A DNA stretch of 64,000 bases from Xanthomonas arboricola. GTDB taxonomy: Bacteria; Pseudomonadota; Gammaproteobacteria; Xanthomonadales; Xanthomonadaceae. The DNA is taken from positions 649,574 through 713,573 of the forward strand of contig NZ_QREM01000009.1 of NCBI RefSeq assembly GCF_003353015.1, in the 5' to 3' direction. The stretch's first letter is position 1, and every line of letters starts with the position of its first letter. A program made the position numbers and the translations under genes. The notes under the pieces were generated by a model, which was not told where the DNA came from, ran no database searches, and saw nothing but the letters and a program-made list of their open reading frames with translations. Shown one piece after another: positions 56,019 through 64,000 of the stretch.

Positions 56019-56743
56019 GGCAACACTTCTCCCAGATGCGTAAAGCTGCCGGTGGCGCCGTGCGCATCGAGCAGTGCCATCTGCACGCTGCTGTGCGCGC
56101 CCTGCTCCACCTCGATCTCGCCACCACCACCGTTCATGTCGGTTTTGACGTAGCCCGGATGCACGGTGTTGACCTTGATCGCGGTGTCGCGCAACTCATG
56201 GGCCAGATGCACCGTCCAGCTGTTGACCGCGCTCTTGGAGGCGTCGTAGGCAGGGATCTTGAAGTCGTAGATCGGCGAGCCGGGCTGGGTATGCAGGGTC
56301 AGCGAGCCGAGCATGCTGGAGACATTGACGATGCGTCCGGCCAGCGAGCGACGCAGCAGCGGCAGGAATGCCCTGGTGACGCTGACGACCGCGAACAGGT
56401 TGGTGTCGAAGGTGCGCCGCCATACCTCCAGGCTCTGCTGCGACGGGGGGCGCTGCATGTCCTCGATCATGATGCCGGCGTTGTTGATCAGGATGTCCAG
56501 GTGGCCGTGACGCTGTTCCACCGTGCCGACCGCCGCGGCAATGCTGATGTCGTCATTGACGTCGAGCTGGATGGCCTCCACCGGCAGGCCCTCGGCCTGC
56601 AGCTTGAGTGCGGCGGCGACGGCATCGTCGCGCTTGCGTCCGGCCAGCAGCGTGTGCACGCCGGCCTGTGCGAGTTGACGAACGGTTTCCAGGCCGATGC
56701 CGCGGGTGGCGCCGGTGACCAGTGCGATCTTGGTAGTGCTCAT
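56012..56743 (-). CDS. Short-chain dehydrogenase/reductase inside the efflux operon
   Basis: A 243-residue SDR. The cofactor motif TGATRGIG lies at residues about 10-17, NNAG near 90, the catalytic Ser in NVSSMLGSL, and the YxxxK pair in YDASKSAVNSW near 165, with NTVHPGYVKTDM after it. Typical of carbonyl or quinone reductases similar to plant-type SDRs. It sits between the pump and the channel gene and overlaps the latter by 7 bases, which ties its expression to efflux. The substrate is unknown. The start is the ATG giving MSTTKIALVTG. Confidence 0.9.
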   Translation of the reverse strand: MSTTKIALVTGATRGIGLETVRQLAQAGVHTLLAGRKRDDAVAAALKLQAEGLPVEAIQLDVNDDISIAAAVGTVEQRHGHLDILINNAGIMIEDMQRPPSQQSLEVWRRTFDTNLFAVVSVTRAFLPLLRRSLAGRIVNVSSMLGSLTLHTQPGSPIYDFKIPAYDASKSAVNSWTVHLAHELRDTAIKVNTVHPGYVKTDMNGGGGEIEVEQGAHSSVQMALLDAHGATGSFTHLGEVLPW

Positions 56744-56780
56744 GTGGTGAATCCTCTTCAATTGGGGGGAAGTGACTGGC

Positions 56781-59700
56781 TTACGCCTTGACGGCGTCAT
56801 GCGAAACGGCAGCCGGTGCAGCGGGCCCCCGACGGGTCACCCACTTACGCAGCGCCACATAGAACACAGGCGTCAGGAACAGCCCGAACAAGGTCACACC
56901 CAGCATGCCGGCGAACACGGTGATGCCGGTGACCGAGCGCACTTCGGCGCCGGCGCCATGCCCGAACACCAGCGGCACGGTACCGGCGATGAAGGCGATG
57001 GAGGTCATCACGATCGGACGCAGACGCAGGCGGCAGGCTTCCAGCGCGGCCTCGACGATGCCCTTGCCGTGCATTTCGAGCTCGCGGGCAAACTCCACGA
57101 TCAGGATCGCGTTCTTGCATGCCAGACCCATCAGCACCACCAGGCCCACCTGCACGAACACGTTGTTGTCGCCACCGGTGAGCCACACGCCGAACAAGGC
57201 AGACAGCAGGGTCATCGGCACGATCAGGATCACCGCCAGCGGCAGCGTCCAGCTTTCGTACAACGCGGCCAGCACCAGGAACGCCAGCAACACCGCCATC
57301 GGGAACACGATCAACGCCGAGTTGCCCTGGGTGGATTGCTGATAGCTCAGATCGGTCCACTCGATGTTCATGCCGTTGGGCAGCACCTTGGGCGCCATGT
57401 CGGCCAGCGTCTGCATCGCCTGGGTGGAGGAGAGCACGCGCGGGTCCGCCTCGCCGATCAGATCGGCGGCCGGGTAGCCGTTGTAGCGGATCACCGGATC
57501 CGGGCCGTAGGTCTGCCCCAGCGTGACCATGCTGCCGATCGGCACCATCTCGCCGTTGGCATTGCGGGTACGCAGGTTGGCGATGTCCTCGACGCTGTCG
57601 CGGAACTGTCCATCGGCCTGGGCAATCACCTGATAGGTGCGACCGAAGCGATTGAAGTCGTTGATGTAGGACGAGCCCAGATAGGTCTGCAGGGTGTCGA
57701 ACAGATTGGTCAGCGGCACGCCCTGTGCCTTGGCCTTGTCGCGATCGACCTTGGCATCGAGCTGCGGCACATTGGCCTGATACGTGCCGATCGGGAACTG
57801 CATGCCCGGCGTTTGCGAGATCGCGCCGGACATCGCATTGACCGCACTCTGCAACTGGCCATAGCCCAGCCCGGCGCGGTCCTGGATGTACAGCGAGTAG
57901 CCCGAACCCTGCCCCAGCCCCAGGATCGGCGGCGGCATGAATGCAAACGCAAAGCCTTGCTGGATCTGGCTGATGCGCGCGTTGATTTCCGCATTGATCT
58001 GCACCGCACTACGGCTGCGCTGACTGAACGGCTTGAGGGTCAGGAACACCGTGCCGGTATTGGGGGTGTTGGTGAACTGCAGCGGATTCAGGCCGGGGAA
58101 CGCAATCGCATGGTCCACGCCTTCGGTCTGCAGCGCGATCTGGGTGATCTGGCGGATCACCTCGTTGGTGCGCTCCAGCGAGGCGCCTTCCGGCAGTTTT
58201 GCACCGGCAATCAGGTACAGCTTGTCCTGGGTCGGAATGAAGCCGCCCGGCACCACCTTGAACATGAAACCGGTGACCACCAGCAGCAGCACATACACCG
58301 CGAACACCGCGCCACGCTTGCCCAGGGTCCGCGACACCGCGCCCTGGTACTTGTGCGAACTGCTGTTGAAGAAGCGGTTGAACGGACGGAACAACCAGCC
58401 GAACAGGCGGTCGATCAACCGCGACGGACCATCCTTGGGTGCGTCATGCGGCTTGAGCAGCATGGCGGCCAGTGCCGGCGACAGGGTCAGCGAATTGATC
58501 GCCGAAATCACCGTGGAAATGGCGATGGTCACCGCGAACTGCTTGTAGAACTGGCCGGTCACGCCCGACAGGAACGCCATCGGCACGAACACCGCGCACA
58601 GCACCAGCGCGATGGCGATGATCGGACCGGACACTTCGCGCATCGCCTGATGCGCCGCGGCCAGCGGGGCCAGGCCTTCTTCGATGTTGCGCTCGACGTT
58701 TTCCACCACCACGATCGCATCGTCGACCACGATGCCGATCGCCAGCACCAGGCCGAACAGGCTCAGCGTGTTGATCGAGAAACCCAGCAGGTACAGCGCG
58801 GCAAACGTACCGACCACCGACACCGGCACCGCCAGCAACGGAATGATCGAGGCGCGCCAGGTCTGCAGGAACAGGATCACCACCAGCACCACCAGCAGCA
58901 CCGCCTCCAGCAGCGTGTGCACCACCGCGCTGATCGAGTCGCGCACGAACACGGTCGGGTCGTACGCAGCCGACCACGCCATGTCCTGCGGGAACTGCTT
59001 TTCCAGCTCGGCCATCTTGGCGCGCACCGCATCGGACAACTCGATCGCGTTGGCACCGGGCGACTGGAACACACCCATGCCGACCGCGTTCTTGTTGTCC
59101 AGCTGCGAGCGCAAGGTGTAGTTGCCGGCGCCCAGTTCCAGGCGCGCCACGTCCGACAGGCGCACGATCTCGCCGCTGTTGCCGCTGCGGATCACGATAT
59201 TGCCGAACTCTTCTTCGGTGGTCAGGCGGCCCTGCGCATTGATCGAGAGCAGGAAATCGCTCTTGTTGGGCATCGGCTCGGCACCGAGCTGGCCGGCGGA
59301 GACCTGCACGTTCTGCTCGCGGATGGCGGCGACCACATCGCTGGCGGTGAGCCCGCGCGCGGCGACCTTGTCCGGATCCAGCCAGATGCGCATGGCGTAG
59401 TCGCCGGCACCGAAGATCTGGATCTGGCCCACGCCCGGCAGGCGCGACAACTCGTCCTTGACCTTCAAGGTGGCGTAGTTGCTCAGGTACAGCGAGTCGT
59501 ACTTGCCCTTGGGCGAGGTCAGATGCACGACCATGGTCAGCGTCGGCGACTGCTTCTGCGTGGTCACGCCCTGGCGCCGCACGTCCTCGGGCAGACGCGC
59601 CTGCGCCTGGCTGACGCGGTTCTGCACCTGCACCTGCGCCTGGTCCGGATCGGTGCCCGGCTTGAAGGTCACGGTGACCACCAGCACGCCATCGGAGCCG

Positions 59701-59951
59701 GCGACCGACTTCATGTACATCATGTCTTCCACGCCGTTGATGGCTTCCTCAAGCGGCGTGGCGACGGTCTCGGCGATGACCTTGGGATTGGCGCCCGGAT
59801 ACACCGCACGCACCTGCACGCTCGGCGGCACCACTTCCGGGTACTCGCTGATGGGCAGCAGCGGCATGGCGATCAGGCCGGCAGCGAAGAGGATGATCGA
59901 CAGCACCGCGGCAAAGATCGGTCGGTCGATGAAAAAACGGGAAAAATCCAT
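56781..59951 (-). CDS. RND efflux pump, HAE1 (AcrB/MexB) family
   Basis: A 1056-residue proton-driven inner membrane pump that exports hydrophobic toxicants with the adaptor and channel. It begins MDFSRFFIDRPIFAAVLSII, with twelve membrane segments and two large periplasmic loops. The proton-relay segment LVLAIGIVVDDAIVVVENVE with its Asp pair is present near residue 400, and GSMVTLGQTYGP and LVVLMGLACKNAILIVEFAR are family phrases in the second half. Length and motifs match the multidrug type rather than the heavy-metal type. Preceded by the adaptor gene with a 105-base gap. Confidence 0.94.
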   Translation of the reverse strand: MDFSRFFIDRPIFAAVLSIILFAAGLIAMPLLPISEYPEVVPPSVQVRAVYPGANPKVIAETVATPLEEAINGVEDMMYMKSVAGSDGVLVVTVTFKPGTDPDQAQVQVQNRVSQAQARLPEDVRRQGVTTQKQSPTLTMVVHLTSPKGKYDSLYLSNYATLKVKDELSRLPGVGQIQIFGAGDYAMRIWLDPDKVAARGLTASDVVAAIREQNVQVSAGQLGAEPMPNKSDFLLSINAQGRLTTEEEFGNIVIRSGNSGEIVRLSDVARLELGAGNYTLRSQLDNKNAVGMGVFQSPGANAIELSDAVRAKMAELEKQFPQDMAWSAAYDPTVFVRDSISAVVHTLLEAVLLVVLVVILFLQTWRASIIPLLAVPVSVVGTFAALYLLGFSINTLSLFGLVLAIGIVVDDAIVVVENVERNIEEGLAPLAAAHQAMREVSGPIIAIALVLCAVFVPMAFLSGVTGQFYKQFAVTIAISTVISAINSLTLSPALAAMLLKPHDAPKDGPSRLIDRLFGWLFRPFNRFFNSSSHKYQGAVSRTLGKRGAVFAVYVLLLVVTGFMFKVVPGGFIPTQDKLYLIAGAKLPEGASLERTNEVIRQITQIALQTEGVDHAIAFPGLNPLQFTNTPNTGTVFLTLKPFSQRSRSAVQINAEINARISQIQQGFAFAFMPPPILGLGQGSGYSLYIQDRAGLGYGQLQSAVNAMSGAISQTPGMQFPIGTYQANVPQLDAKVDRDKAKAQGVPLTNLFDTLQTYLGSSYINDFNRFGRTYQVIAQADGQFRDSVEDIANLRTRNANGEMVPIGSMVTLGQTYGPDPVIRYNGYPAADLIGEADPRVLSSTQAMQTLADMAPKVLPNGMNIEWTDLSYQQSTQGNSALIVFPMAVLLAFLVLAALYESWTLPLAVILIVPMTLLSALFGVWLTGGDNNVFVQVGLVVLMGLACKNAILIVEFARELEMHGKGIVEAALEACRLRLRPIVMTSIAFIAGTVPLVFGHGAGAEVRSVTGITVFAGMLGVTLFGLFLTPVFYVALRKWVTRRGPAAPAAVSHDAVKA

Positions 59952-60056
59952 GGGGGTGGTCCTGAAAGAGGTTGCCGCCGGGTGGCGGCGCGGCACGGCG
60001 GCCCCGAGCCGGCCTCGTTGCGAGGCCGGTGGTCGCGGCTGCGATGCAGCGATGAA

Positions 60057-61247
60057 TCAGTTCGAGGCGGTGCGCTTGTCCGGTGCGGCGGCCATGGCCA
60101 CGGTCTTGGCATCGACCGGCATGCCGGGCATGAAGATCTTCTGCACGCCATCGACCACCACGCGGTCGCCGGCAGCCAGTCCCTTGCGCACGATGCGCAG
60201 GCCATCGGAACTGCGGCCAAGCTCGATGTCGCGCCGTTGCGCCTTGCCGTCCTTGTCGACCACGTACACGTACTTGCGGTCCTGGTCGGTCAGCACGGCC
60301 TTTTCGTCGACCAGCATGGCCTTGAACTGGCCGCTGCCCAGCAACTGCACGTGTGCATACAGGCCCGGCGTGAACTGGCGCTGGGCGTTGTCCAGCACCG
60401 CGCGCACGCGGATGGTGCCGGTGCTGCGGGTGACCTGGTTATCCAGGAAATCCACGCGCCCGGTATGCGGGAAGCCCTGCTCGCCGACCAGGCCGATGCG
60501 CACCGGCAACTCGCCACCGCGCGCATCCGGGCGCTCGCCGTTGCGCGCCATCTGCGAGTAACGCAGGAAGGTGCCCTCGTCGGCATCGAAGTACACGAAC
60601 ACCTTGTCCAGCGACACCAGCGTGGTCAGCACGCTGGCGCTGTCGCTGGCGGTGACCAGATTGCCGGCGGTGACCATCGCACGCCCGGCACGGCCATCGA
60701 TCGGCGCACGCACGCGGGTCCAGTCCAGGTTGAGCCTGGCGGTATCCAGCGCGGCCTGCGCGGCCAGCAGATCGGCGTCGGCCTGATCGGCGGCAGCGCG
60801 GCGCTGCTCCCAGGTTTCGGTGGAAATGGCCTGCTGGTCGGACAGTTTGCGGGCGCGTGCCGCCTCGCTGCGGGCCAGCGTGGACTGCGTGCGTGCACGC
60901 ACCAGCGCGGCGTTGGCGCGTGCGAATTCGGCACGGTAGCTGCGGTCGTCGATGCTGAAGAGCACATCGCCCTTCTTCACTTCTGCGCCTTCGACGTAAT
61001 TGACCTTGTCGATATAGCCGGACACGCGCGGGCGCAGCTCGACGCTTTCCACCGGCTCGATGCGGCCGCTGAATTCGTCCCACTGGCTGATCTCCTTCAG
61101 CAACACCGGGGCGACGCTGACGCTGGGCGGCGGCGGCGCACCGGTCTCGGCAGCCTTGCTGCCGCAACCGGCCAGCACAACCGCGAGTACGGCGCCCGTC
61201 AATACAGTACGCAAGGGAAAACGGAACGGGGTGGCGTTCAGGGTCAT
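60057..61247 (-). CDS. RND efflux periplasmic adaptor lipoprotein
   Basis: A 396-residue AcrA/MexA-type membrane fusion protein. The lipobox AVLAVVLAGCG has its Cys near residue 26. The order is lipoyl half (SGRIEPVESVELRPRVSGYI), coiled-coil hairpin (about 100-170), second half (TRVRAPIDGRAGRAMVTAGN), beta barrel and membrane-proximal domain (VVDGVQKIFMPGMPVD). The ATG at 61247 overlaps the stop of the SDR-like gene (ATGA). It connects the pump to the channel. Confidence 0.93.
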   Translation of the reverse strand: MTLNATPFRFPLRTVLTGAVLAVVLAGCGSKAAETGAPPPPSVSVAPVLLKEISQWDEFSGRIEPVESVELRPRVSGYIDKVNYVEGAEVKKGDVLFSIDDRSYRAEFARANAALVRARTQSTLARSEAARARKLSDQQAISTETWEQRRAAADQADADLLAAQAALDTARLNLDWTRVRAPIDGRAGRAMVTAGNLVTASDSASVLTTLVSLDKVFVYFDADEGTFLRYSQMARNGERPDARGGELPVRIGLVGEQGFPHTGRVDFLDNQVTRSTGTIRVRAVLDNAQRQFTPGLYAHVQLLGSGQFKAMLVDEKAVLTDQDRKYVYVVDKDGKAQRRDIELGRSSDGLRIVRKGLAAGDRVVVDGVQKIFMPGMPVDAKTVAMAAAPDKRTASN

Positions 61248-62017
61248 GGGGAAATCTCTCGGGTGGGGAGGGGAAACTGCAGACCGGCCAGCCGGTCGGC
61301 CGATGGAGCGGCGTGCAGGCGACGGCTGACGGTCACGATGGCTTGCCCGGGCTGGCCAGGCCCGGCGATCAGGGAGACGGCGGCGCGGCCGACATCCACG
61401 GCACGGATCCATTCCGGACACGCGTCCTTGGCACGGCCCGGCGTACACACCGGCTGCTCGACCGACAGCAGATGCACGCGGACACCGAACGGCTTGGCTT
61501 CCTCGTGCAGGACCTGGGCGAGCATGCGGGTGGCGGCGGCGGCAATCGAGGTGTCGCCGTGCGCGGCCCAGGCACGCAGCGCGCAGGGGCTGCCCAGCAA
61601 CAGGTAGCGACCGCCGCCCTCGGCCTCGGCCAGCAGCGGCAGTAGATGCCGCGCGGCGGCCAGATGCGGCAGCACGTCGCGCTCCAGGCGGCGACGCAGC
61701 GCGGCGACCGGGCGGTCCAGCAGGCGGCCGGCCTTCAGCGGGCTGCCCAGGCTGGCGATCACCGCCGCCAGCGGACGCGGGCGCTGGGCCAGTTCGCCGG
61801 CCAGCGCCTGCGCCGACGCATCGTCGGCCACCGAGCCCTGCAAGGTCGCCAGCAGCGGTGTGTTGCCATGCTGCGCGCGCAGCGCGTCGAGCTTGGCGGT
61901 GTCGCGTCCAATCACCAGCACCGGCATCCCGGCATCGAGCAAGGCGGCGACGATCCCGGCACCGACATTGCCGGCACCGCCGATGACGGCCGTTTCGGAT
62001 TGGACCGTCCCGCTCAT
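61244..62017 (-). CDS. SDR-like NAD(P)-binding protein, first gene of the efflux operon
   Basis: A 257-residue protein with a Rossmann start (VIGGAGNVGAGIVAALLDAG) and SDR-like layout, but the usual catalytic set is altered: the Ser strand reads YLLLGSPCALRAW and the YxxxK position reads GDTSIAAAATRML, so no Tyr is present. It may bind a cofactor without reducing, or reduce by another mechanism. First gene after the divergent LysR gap and coupled to the adaptor gene by a 4-base overlap. Atypical member of the superfamily. Confidence 0.75.
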   Translation of the reverse strand: MSGTVQSETAVIGGAGNVGAGIVAALLDAGMPVLVIGRDTAKLDALRAQHGNTPLLATLQGSVADDASAQALAGELAQRPRPLAAVIASLGSPLKAGRLLDRPVAALRRRLERDVLPHLAAARHLLPLLAEAEGGGRYLLLGSPCALRAWAAHGDTSIAAAATRMLAQVLHEEAKPFGVRVHLLSVEQPVCTPGRAKDACPEWIRAVDVGRAAVSLIAGPGQPGQAIVTVSRRLHAAPSADRLAGLQFPLPTREISP

Positions 62018-62371
62018 GGGATTTTTACTACCGAAATCGGGACAATTCCGCGCTGCGCCAGTCGCGCCGACAGTCCAGTCCGCCGTGCGGGCGCACCGCC
62101 TGCCTGGCGCTTGGGCGATGCGGCAAATCCACGCGAAACACTGCCGCGCGGGCCTTTGGCCCTGGAAATCACCGGGTCGAAAGCGGCTTCGATGGCGCTA
62201 CGGGATGTAGATGACACGCCGAAAACATTGCACAACCACATGGCCGTGCTCCTGCATGGAGGGGATGCCGCATAAGTTAGGCCCCAAACCAGCACTTGAT
62301 TAGTCCGAATTTAGGGGAATAATCGTCCCGCAAGCGGTCTAATCCCTCCTGACCCCCCGGAAGGCAGTCCC
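62018..62371. other. Divergent control region between efflux operon and LysR gene
   Basis: 354 bases between divergent genes. An AT-richer part (62290-62330, TTAGTCCGAATTTAGGGGAA) near the LysR gene and CCGAAATCGGGACAATT near the operon start are likely control regions. T-N11-A LysR-type sites can be drawn in both, but none is unique. No gene is seen. Confidence 0.5.
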
Positions 62372-63406
62372 ATGACTCACGATCTCAACGACACCCTGAT
62401 CTTCGTCAAGGTGGTCGAACAAGGCAGCTTCATCGCCGCCGCCAACGCGCTTGGCCTGCCCAAGACCACCGTCAGCCGCAAGGTGCAGGAACTGGAAACC
62501 CGCCTGGGCGCGCGCCTGCTGCACCGGACCACCCGCCGCATCGGGCTGACCGAGGCCGGCTCGGTCTACCACGAACATTGCCAGCGCATCGCACGCGAAC
62601 TGGATGAGGCCGAGAGCGCCGTCGGGCAATTGCAGTCCGGCCCACGCGGCTGGTTGCGCTTTACCGTGCCCTACTCGCTCGGCATCACCTGGATCGCGCC
62701 GTTGCTGGGCGAGTTCCATGCGCAGTACCCGGAAATCCAGCTGGACATGCATCTGGGCAACGAGAAGCTGGACCTGATCGGTGGCGAAGCCGATCTGGCG
62801 CTGCGCGTCGGCGCCCTGCCCGATTCCAATCTGGTTGCGCGCAAGCTCGGCAGCCTGCGCACGCAGGTCTTCGCCAGCCCGTCCTACATCGAGCGCTATG
62901 GCGAGCCCCTGCATCCGGACGAGCTGCAATTCCATCGCACGCTGGCGCTGCGCAAGAACCGCAACGTGCACAACAACCGCTTTTTCTGGTCGCTCAGCGA
63001 CGGCAGCGATGTGCGCGATTTCCCGGTCAATCCCTTGATGGTGGCCAACGATACGGCTGCACTCAACGGCGCGGTGTTGGGCGGCGAAGGTTTGCTGTTG
63101 ACCGGCGATGTGATGGCCAAGCCATTCGTGCAATCGGGTCTGGTCCGCCGGGTGCTCGCGGGTTGGACCGGGCCGGAGGTGGACTTCAACGCAGTGTTCG
63201 CCGGCGGCCGCCTGGTCTCGCCGAAAGTGCGCGCCTTCGTGGACTTCCTGGTGACACGGATGAACTTCGATGCGGACTACATGATGGCGCAGTGCCCTGC
63301 GCGCCTGGCGGCGCAACAGGACGACAACGATGCCAAGATCGAAGTCGGCGCAAGCGCGCAATTGCGTGCAGAAGGCAAGCGCATCCTGGAAAACGTCACG
63401 GCCTGA
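62372..63406 (+). CDS. LysR-family regulator, probable controller of the divergent efflux operon
   Basis: A 344-residue LysR regulator. The helix-turn-helix is VKVVEQGSFIAAANALGLPK followed by TTVSRKVQELETRLGARLLH; the effector domain has LRFTVPYSLGITWIAPLLGE and ADLALRVGALPDSNLVARKL, typical of the CrgA-like group. It is about 40 residues longer than usual, with a C-terminal tail (QQDDNDAKIEVGASAQLRAE). The divergent position next to the SDR-RND operon implies control of that operon and of itself, which is inference from arrangement. Confidence 0.88.
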   Translation: MTHDLNDTLIFVKVVEQGSFIAAANALGLPKTTVSRKVQELETRLGARLLHRTTRRIGLTEAGSVYHEHCQRIARELDEAESAVGQLQSGPRGWLRFTVPYSLGITWIAPLLGEFHAQYPEIQLDMHLGNEKLDLIGGEADLALRVGALPDSNLVARKLGSLRTQVFASPSYIERYGEPLHPDELQFHRTLALRKNRNVHNNRFFWSLSDGSDVRDFPVNPLMVANDTAALNGAVLGGEGLLLTGDVMAKPFVQSGLVRRVLAGWTGPEVDFNAVFAGGRLVSPKVRAFVDFLVTRMNFDADYMMAQCPARLAAQQDDNDAKIEVGASAQLRAEGKRILENVTA

Positions 63407-64000
63407 TCCGCGCTCACATCGTCGCTCGACGGAGCACCCTCGTTCCTTCGGGAGAAGGTGCCCCGTCGGGCGGATGAAAAGACGTTGCACGCACGATTTG
63501 GCTTTTGTCGGGAGACAAACCGAAGCTTCCCCGCCCGAACAGCAAGACGCATACCTGCTCTCACTATGTACACGGACCCTCTCGACAGGTCCCTGCAGCC
63601 AAGCGCCAGACCAACCGCTCTAGCACTGGTCGCCCCCCACTTTCCAAGGTCTCGATGCACAACGTACAAAGCAGCCCAGACCTGCAGCGGTGTGGTTGTT
63701 CAGTCGCGATCGGCTGCTTGAATCAACAGCCTGGTGCGTCGGGGGCGCGGCGTCCTCGCCGCTCGCGGGACACGCCGTAAACCCGTCCCTGGGGGACCGT
63801 GTGGCGGCATCCATGCCGCCACACGGTCCCGCAACCGGCAAGGACACCGCACCAGACAGTTGGTCGGTACTCATTTGAAAAGCTGTCTGTCGCGCGATCT
63901 GCATCAGACGTAGAACCGATGCTTCATGATCGAACGAAGGCATCGAGCACTGCTCTTCCATGCGCACCGACCCTCTCGACGGGTCCTTGCCCGCTCACCG
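63407..64000. other. Right-end intergenic region: repeats, no gene seen
   Basis: No frame here has coding character. It contains a 22-base direct repeat (GACCCTCTCGACAGGTCCCT and on at 63575-63596, with two changes at 63969-63990) and a long perfect palindrome at 63793-63830. Confidence 0.55.
63793..63830. repeat. Perfect 18-base palindrome
   Basis: GGGACCGTGTGGCGGCAT (63793-63810), CC, ATGCCGCCACACGGTCCC (63813-63830). It has no T tract, so it is a cruciform-type or repeat-element structure rather than an obvious terminator. Confidence 0.7.

Noticed and set aside
56772..61607. A 1611-codon plus-strand frame opposite the RND operon
   Set aside because: It is antisense to clear pump and adaptor genes and has only His/Gln/Arg-rich low-complexity sequence.

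Overview
The window is chromosomal DNA of very high GC content from a member of the Lysobacterales, most likely Xanthomonas. The supporting features are the hrcA-grpE-dnaK-dnaJ order, divergent fur and bamE (omlA) with overlapping promoters, a Cys-poor Fur, the sucA-sucB-lpdA operon, and a tmRNA tag reading ANDDNYGSDFAIAA. I cannot assign a species from sequence alone.

Layout. 1-5148: the end of a glutathione peroxidase gene, then an autoregulated GntR(YtrA-type)-ABC transporter operon that runs into a GSGD-repeat envelope protein and two lipoproteins. 5174-13067: a REP-like hairpin, fumC, a CNNM/CorC membrane protein, purB, a DUF3060 lipoprotein, a ribosomal oxygenase with a long acidic tail, and a GNAT fusion protein. 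13135-18994: sucA-sucB-lpdA, the 2-oxoglutarate dehydrogenase complex. 19105-23232: a LOG-family hydrolase, a YigZ-family protein, an ABC exporter and a LysR regulator. 23308-27468: a tripartite export operon whose ABC protein has lost every ATPase motif. 27619-30467: a small gene, a DnaA-box-rich palindrome, tyrA and pdxY. 30468-35546: the heat-shock operon on the minus strand. 35610-39836: recN, fur/bamE, rnfH-ratA and smpB. 39996-42452: a cytoplasmic-looking fusion of an alpha/beta hydrolase with a subtilase. 42586-42982: ssrA (tmRNA).

From about 42983 to 50941 lies an accessory island next to the 3' end of ssrA. It holds a tyrosine integrase with a shortened N-terminal half, unrecognised and AT-richer genes, a translationally coupled minus-strand operon around an SRAP (YedK/HMCES-type) protein, small secreted proteins, and decayed prophage tail-type genes. 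No second copy of the ssrA 3' end is visible, so the right boundary is inferred. Beyond it are two GGDEF proteins with a small hypothetical gene between them, and then a minus-strand RND efflux operon (SDR, adaptor, pump, SDR, outer membrane factor) divergent from a LysR regulator. The last 594 bases hold repeats but no gene I can support.

Features that link regions: a GGGATTGGGGATT-type motif occurs as facing pairs in at least four gene gaps (sucB/lpdA, lpdA/LOG gene, dnaK/dnaJ, smpB/subtilase). Translational coupling through 4-base overlaps is common. smpB and ssrA, which act together in ribosome rescue, flank the hydrolase-subtilase gene. All functional calls come from reading translations and motifs; no database search was run.
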